Assembly (NCBI GenBank): GCA_903884125.1
Contig: CAISDR010000604.1
Span: 1 to 10,423, forward strand
DNA from: an uncultured bacterium
GTDB taxonomy: Bacteria; Pseudomonadota; Alphaproteobacteria; CAISDR01
Reading direction: 5' to 3'
Length of the DNA: 10,423 nt
Within the stretch, counting starts at the first letter, position 1, and each line of letters starts with the position of its first letter. Below the pieces are notes generated by a model. It saw only the letters and a list, made by a program, of their open reading frames with translations. It was not told the origin of the DNA and did no database searches. Positions 8,077-10,423 of this stretch are shown in pieces. Made by a program: the position numbers and the translations under genes.

Positions 8077-8106
8077 TTGCCCCGAGTATAGAAGTCCTGC
8101 TATAAA
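8077..8106 (+). promoter_or_regulatory. Sigma70-type promoter of the pilus subunit genes
   Basis: TTGCCC (8077-8082) and TATAAA (8101-8106) are separated by 18 bases. They match the sigma70 consensus at 4 of 6 and 5 of 6 positions. Transcription would begin near 8112-8115, leaving a leader of about 65-70 bases before the subunit ATG at 8181. The site sits in the 240-bp divergent spacer (7941-8180). The rest of that spacer shows no gene, and I found no clear promoter for the minus-strand chaperone gene in it. Confidence 0.5.
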
Positions 8107-8180
8107 TATCAATGAAGCTTCAAAAAAAATGGGGCAGATACGTTTGTCGTGATAAGCGTTCAGCAGAAGGCATAAATGCT

Positions 8181-8714
8181 ATGAAAATTCGGCGCTCAGC
8201 CCTCGAAGGCATTGCAGGTGTTGTCGTTTTAGCCGCAGCCCCCGTTGCTGCCAATGCGCAGACAGTGACCATGGGCGTGTCCATGTCACTGACCTCACTG
8301 GCCTCGGGCACCTCAACCGCGATGAATTTCGGTTCAATACCGGCCAATCCCCTGGGCGGATCGGTTCAATTGTACAATATTGGTACTTCGGTCACCAACT
8401 CTGTCAGCGGCGGCGGCCTGCTGGGCGGTGCATCACTGACCGGTACCCAGGGAACCCTGACCTTTACACGAACCGTTTCGGTAAAGGCAATTGTGACTGC
8501 ACCAACGCTGGTTACCATGTCCTGCCCCGGCGGCGTCATTTCGATCACAGCTTTCACCGTCGTGACAGCCGGCACCACTTCGACCGTGGACTGCACCCTG
8601 TCAAACACTACGAGCTGTTCGTATAATGTGGGTGCCACCGCCAGCCTGCCCGCCAGCCTGACCACCGGGTCGTGCACCACAGGCACGGCCAGCTTTACCG
8701 TTCAGTACCAATAG
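8181..8714 (+). CDS. Secreted pilin-like subunit 1 (tandem copy A)
   Basis: This 177-residue secreted protein looks like a structural subunit of a chaperone-usher pilus. A Sec signal (MKIRRSALEGIAGVVVLAAA, cleavage after ANA or nearby) leads to a mature part of about 150 residues with almost no charge. By count, 54 of the 151 residues from Gln27 are Ser or Thr. Four cysteines are present (MSC, VDC, TSC, GSC), and the C-terminus is the beta-strand-like FTVQYQ. The NFGSI then GGSVQLYNIG layout is reminiscent of DUF4402/spore-coat-U-like subunits, an uncertain assignment. I chose ATG 8181 because AGAAGG (8165-8170) lies ten bases upstream, because the paralogue at 9253 starts at the same residue (MKIRR), and because the in-frame ATG at 8112 sits at the predicted transcription start with no ribosome site. 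First gene of a three-gene cluster. Confidence 0.8.
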   Translation: MKIRRSALEGIAGVVVLAAAPVAANAQTVTMGVSMSLTSLASGTSTAMNFGSIPANPLGGSVQLYNIGTSVTNSVSGGGLLGGASLTGTQGTLTFTRTVSVKAIVTAPTLVTMSCPGGVISITAFTVVTAGTTSTVDCTLSNTTSCSYNVGATASLPASLTTGSCTTGTASFTVQYQ

Positions 8715-8743
8715 TTTCCGTGGAATTTGCCCTGCCCCGGCTG

Positions 8744-9202
8744 ATGTGGGGTGCATCAAAGCGCGCCATTCTGGGTGCGCTTTTTTGTTTGGCGCTGACG
8801 TCTCAACCCGATCGAGCCAACGCCCTGGCATTCTGGGTGCTGACCACTACGCCTGTTACTTATTCCAATCTGGCAGCCGTGGTTGGCACGGTTGTCATGA
8901 ACGCCACAACCGGTGCCATGAGCGGATCAGGCTATCTGGCGGCCAGTTCAACCGCGCGCGGCACTGTGGTCATCAACCGGGCCACACCAGTATCGGTTTC
9001 GGTATCATCGATCCTCGCGCCTTCGACAATTACCTGTGGCAGCGTTACAGTCGCCGTCACCGGATTTACCTATGACGACACCGGGTGTTCCATTGTGACT
9101 ACCGGTTTGTGCACGATCTATGTCGCCCTGAGCCTTAATATCCCTGCCCCGCTTCAGGCTGGTAGCTGCACCGCGGTTCCGCTGGATGTTACAGTCGTGT
9201 GA
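8744..9202 (+). CDS. Secreted pilin-like subunit 2 (divergent relative)
   Basis: This 152-residue protein has a Sec signal (MWGASKRAILGALFCLALTS, probable cleavage near ANA/ALA). Its mature part is Ser/Thr/Val-rich and mostly beta strand. It shares a layout with the subunits on either side: a strand RGTVVINRATPVSVSV, then TITCGSVTVAVTGFTYDD, cysteines at ITCG, GCS, LCT and SCT, and the ending IPAPLQAGSCTAVPLDVTVV. The flanking copies show the matching LPASLTTGSCTTG ending. It is therefore a divergent family member, perhaps a tip, adaptor or minor subunit (inference). The ATG at 8744 follows the previous stop by 29 bases and lacks an evident Shine-Dalgarno, so it may be poorly or re-initiatively translated. 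The open frame extends back to 8672, and a GTG at 8720 is another possible start. Confidence 0.7.
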   Translation: MWGASKRAILGALFCLALTSQPDRANALAFWVLTTTPVTYSNLAAVVGTVVMNATTGAMSGSGYLAASSTARGTVVINRATPVSVSVSSILAPSTITCGSVTVAVTGFTYDDTGCSIVTTGLCTIYVALSLNIPAPLQAGSCTAVPLDVTVV

Positions 9203-9238
9203 TCAATAGTCTTTGTCGGGAAAATATTATCTCTTTTT

Positions 9239-9243
9239 AGGAG
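9239..9243 (+). promoter_or_regulatory. Ribosome binding site deciding the GTG start of subunit 3
   Basis: AGGAG at 9239-9243 lies nine bases before the GTG at 9253. It is the strongest Shine-Dalgarno in the subunit cluster and supports the GTG start, which aligns exactly with the ATG of copy A (both followed by KIRR). Confidence 0.6.
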
Positions 9244-9252
9244 CGTAAGTCT

Positions 9253-9786
9253 GTGAAAATTCGTCGTGCAGCGCTTGAAGGAATTACTGGCGTTCTGGTT
9301 TTTTCGGCAGTGCCGGTGACCGCACATGGTCAATCCATAACCATGGGCGTTTCCATGTCACTGACTTCGCTGGCCTCCGGCACATCAACTGCCATGAATT
9401 TCGGCTCAATTCCTGCGAATCCGCTCGGTGGATCAATTCAATTGTACAATATTGGAACTTCGGTCACCAACTCGGTCAGCGGTGGTGGTTTGCTAGGCGG
9501 TGCTTCTCTAACCGGAACGCAGGGCACGTTGACCTTTACCCGCACAGTTTCGGTCACAGCGATTGTTACCGCACCGACATTGGTTACGATGTCCTGCCCC
9601 GGGGGCGTAATTTCGATTACTGCCTTCAGCCTGATAACAGCGGGAACCACGTCAACAGCAGACTGTACGCTTTCCAATACCACAAGCTGTTCATACAATG
9701 TTGGCGCAACAGCCAGCCTGCCCGCAAACCTGACAACAGGGTCATGCACGACCGGTACCGCAACATTTACGGTTCAATACCAATAG
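9253..9786 (+). CDS. Secreted pilin-like subunit 3 (tandem copy B)
   Basis: This 177-residue secreted protein has exactly the length of the subunit encoded at 8181-8714. By direct comparison it is identical at 158 of 177 positions. Eleven of the 19 differences fall in the first 29 residues, the signal peptide and first mature residues. From residue 30 on, 140 of 148 are identical, including all four cysteines and the FTVQYQ end. The signal is MKIRRAALEGITGVLVFSAV, with cleavage probably near AHG. The mature chain has one Arg and no Lys, and is dominated by Ser, Thr, Gly and Val. The start is GTG. The third gene of the cluster, it follows subunit 2 by 50 bp and converges on the usher-like gene with a 28-bp gap, where I see no clear terminator. 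It probably acts as a major pilus subunit or a variant of one. Confidence 0.8.
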   Translation: MKIRRAALEGITGVLVFSAVPVTAHGQSITMGVSMSLTSLASGTSTAMNFGSIPANPLGGSIQLYNIGTSVTNSVSGGGLLGGASLTGTQGTLTFTRTVSVTAIVTAPTLVTMSCPGGVISITAFSLITAGTTSTADCTLSNTTSCSYNVGATASLPANLTTGSCTTGTATFTVQYQ

Positions 9787-9814
9787 ATTTCGGCTACGGC
9801 GTTGCCCTTTGAAT

Positions 9815-10423
9815 TTACGGTGTCCTGATCTGCGCCTGTGCAAGGCTGCCGTCTGACGCGCGCACCGAACAGTCTATGTTCTGATCTTTCAGCCCCTTGC
9901 ACAACCCATCCGCATCCGCGCGCTTTGCATAGGGGCCGAGAGCCAGCACAAAGCGTTCTGGATTGGTTGCGGGAATTTCTGCCAATTGCACCCGCCGGGC
10001 GATCTGTTCCACCCGTGTGCGCAACAGCATCCAGTCGGCCAGTCGGCCAAAGGCGCTGTCATATTCGCCCAGGATCACCGCATAGCCCTTTGCAACCAGT
10101 GCTGCCTTGCCGATTTCGGTTGCAGCCAGTGTCATCGCGCCACCGGTACGTGGCACATCAATATAGGTTGGCTCTGGTGCGCTTTTGCCCAGCCTGTTCA
10201 GGTCTGCTTCGGATACGGCGACACGGTATCGCCCGGCAGGAACACCAGCGAAGACGTAAAGTCCGTCAAAGGCGGTAACTGTGGAATCCGCAACCGTCCC
10301 ATCCTGGCGGATTAAATCAACCCGCACGCCGCGTTGGGGTTGCGCGTGACCCGGTTTGGCGGGATCAGTCACAGACACCGTCCCTTCAACATCGGCGGCT
10401 GGTGTCACCGCAATATCAATGGC
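9815..10423 (-). CDS. C-terminal part of an usher-like surface protein with SPOR domain, 5' partial
   Basis: The frame is open through the right edge (Ala-Ile-Asp-Ile-Ala-Val before the GTG at 10408), so this is only the last 202 or so residues of a larger protein. The first roughly 90 residues form a transthyretin/Cna-B-like beta domain: VEGTVSVTD, then RGVRVDLIRQDGTVADS, then the hallmark AFDGLYVFAGVPAGRYRVAV. I recall this domain at the end of outer-membrane usher-like proteins in alphaproteobacterial pilus loci. A SPOR-like module follows, in two halves: GYAVILGEYDSAFGRLADWM, then ERFVLALGPYAKRADADGLC and DCSV. SPOR domains generally bind peptidoglycan. Its position beside the pilin-like subunits and a PapD-like chaperone supports an usher role, but the barrel region that would prove this lies outside the window. 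A large secreted adhesin is the main alternative. Confidence 0.65.
   Translation of the reverse strand, partial: AIDIAVTPAADVEGTVSVTDPAKPGHAQPQRGVRVDLIRQDGTVADSTVTAFDGLYVFAGVPAGRYRVAVSEADLNRLGKSAPEPTYIDVPRTGGAMTLAATEIGKAALVAKGYAVILGEYDSAFGRLADWMLLRTRVEQIARRVQLAEIPATNPERFVLALGPYAKRADADGLCKGLKDQNIDCSVRASDGSLAQAQIRTP

Noticed and set aside
8112..8180. N-terminal extension of subunit 1 from the ATG at 8112
   Set aside because: There is no ribosome site, it overlaps the predicted transcription start, and it is absent from the tandem paralogue. ATG 8181 fits better.
8366..8686. Minus-strand open frame of 106 codons, mirrored at 9438-9749 by one of 103 codons with similar sequence
   Set aside because: Both are antisense shadows of the two near-identical subunit genes. 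Their similarity simply follows from the duplication.
9787..9814. Possible terminator after subunit 3
   Set aside because: The short GC-rich stretch in this gap does not form a convincing stem followed by a T run.

Overview
The window looks like a chromosomal segment of an alphaproteobacterium. The clues are a DUF2842-type small membrane protein, SPOR-domain proteins of alphaproteobacterial style, a SPINDLY-type TPR glycosyltransferase fused to a methyltransferase, and mid-to-high GC codon use. I cannot name the genus. No tRNA, rRNA, CRISPR array, insertion sequence or origin was recognised.

Left part (1-2577): the 3' end of a DUF2842-like gene, then a 12-TM MFS transporter, both on +. Converging on the transporter, with 4 bp of stop-codon overlap, is a two-gene minus-strand operon. 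It encodes two unrecognised proteins, each with an N-terminal membrane anchor, a coiled coil and a related C-terminal motif. They overlap by 4 bp (GTGA) and look like ancient paralogues.

Middle part (2768-7418): a minus-strand SPOR-domain lipoprotein is divergent from a very large plus-strand gene (1175 aa). The large protein combines TPR repeats, an O-GlcNAc-transferase-like (GT41) catalytic domain and a CmoB/DUF1698-like SAM methyltransferase.

Right part (7428-10423): this resembles a chaperone-usher pilus locus. It holds a minus-strand PapD-like chaperone that contains only the first immunoglobulin-like domain, then three plus-strand secreted Ser/Thr/Gly-rich subunit-like proteins behind a recognisable sigma70-type promoter. 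Subunits 1 and 3 are 177 aa each and about 89% identical, while the middle one is a divergent relative. Last, on minus, is the C-terminal end of a large protein with an usher-like or carboxypeptidase-regulatory-like beta domain fused to a SPOR domain. It runs off the right edge.

Working model (inference): subunits are exported by Sec, guided by the small chaperone and assembled by the usher-like protein, which may be positioned at peptidoglycan through its SPOR domain. The TPR-GT41-methyltransferase could modify a Ser/Thr-rich surface protein, possibly these subunits or another target. The strongest oddities are the three-part glycosyltransferase-methyltransferase, the single-domain chaperone, the SPOR tail on the usher-like protein, the duplicated subunit whose silent sites have diverged while its mature protein is nearly frozen, and the unknown paired membrane coiled-coil proteins.
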